From an uncultured Clostridia bacterium (lineage in GTDB: Bacteria; Bacillota; Clostridia; Lachnospirales; CAG-274): 33,784 nucleotides of DNA. Location of the stretch: assembly GCA_944384235.1 (NCBI GenBank), contig CALWSP010000005.1:1-33784 (forward strand), given 5' to 3'. Position numbers and translations under genes: made by a program. The notes below the pieces were generated by a model. That model was given only the letters and a program-made list of their open reading frames with translations. It was not told where the DNA came from and made no database searches. Below, piece after piece: positions 33,511 through 33,784 of this stretch (positions within the stretch are counted from its first letter, which is position 1; the number at the start of each line of letters is the position of its first letter).

Positions 33511-33784
33511 TGCAAAAATTTTTTTGTGTATTTTTTTATGAATTTTTTTGTGCAACTTTTAATAAATTGTATTAGGTAAGGTGTTTTTAATTAATTTTTT
33601 GCCTTTATTTTAAACTTCTTTAAACACTAAGTAGCTTTTTTGTTATTTTTTGTTCATATTTATATTGCTTTTTTTCTTTAATTTTTTTATAATTTTTTTC
33701 GGAAAAAGTTAAATTTGTTAAAAAAATGGTAAATTAGCACAAAAAAATATTGATTTATTTTAATTTTATAGTATTCTTATTTAT
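33511..33784. other. AT-rich end of window without a gene
   Basis: No coding frame or RNA recognised. TTTTTTTGTG occurs three times between 33503 and 33552, which is loose low-complexity repetition. Confidence 0.5.

Overview
The window is low-GC DNA with Shine-Dalgarno sites close to AAAGGAGG, frequent TTG starts, sigma-A type promoters with 17-nt spacers and factor-independent terminators. The gene content (2[4Fe-4S] ferredoxin, acyl-CoA dehydratase activase, PPi-type phosphofructokinase, a SpoIID-like protein, a DUF5721-like protein, a ZTP riboswitch on purH) points to an anaerobic, probably spore-forming member of the Clostridia, perhaps Lachnospirales-like. The species cannot be named from the sequence.

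Region 1 (1-3145) is the right end of a prophage or phage remnant. It holds the 3' end of a holin gene and an M15 endolysin, closed by a terminator. Next comes a three-gene accessory operon (1186-2410): a HigB/RelE-like toxin, an XRE antitoxin and a SecB-like protein. This has the layout of a toxin-antitoxin-chaperone (TAC) system, with its own promoter and a perfect 24-bp palindrome at the predicted transcription start. Its codon use (many ATA and AAT codons) differs from both the phage lysis genes and the host genes. After about 600 bp of decayed small ORFs, the element abuts a SpoIID/LytB-domain gene on the minus strand whose 3' half is missing, so the element probably sits inside that gene.

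Region 2 (3860-13411) is chromosomal: a YesL-like membrane protein with an HD-domain hydrolase; a DUF5721-like gene with a MATE transporter (minus strand); a small Cys-rich protein, glnS and an LCP cell-wall ligase in one operon; and two FAD-dependent oxidoreductases (HI0933/BaiN type and COG2509 type).

Region 3 (13412-14379) is a single tRNA-Leu(CAA) with a consensus promoter and a leader of three consecutive hairpins, followed by about 700 bp of very AT-rich DNA without a gene, including a T-dominated tract.

Region 4 (14319-24928) has a 1415-residue double acyl-CoA dehydratase activase, prfC (convergent), a secreted CAP-domain protein with 36-nt tandem repeats, and a two-gene operon of L,D-transpeptidase-type proteins. 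The first of that pair has an intact active site; the second has lost the catalytic Cys and His.

Region 5 (24936-33784) has purH under a ZTP (pfl) riboswitch, a DAHP synthase gene on the minus strand, a PPi-type phosphofructokinase followed by a YihY-family membrane protein, a ferredoxin gene (minus strand), the tldD-tldE pair, and a small DUF378 membrane protein. The last 270 bp are AT-rich without a recognisable gene.

The item most worth following up is the TAC-like operon at the prophage edge. The pseudo-transpeptidase pair, the tRNA leader and the SpoIID-gene junction come next.
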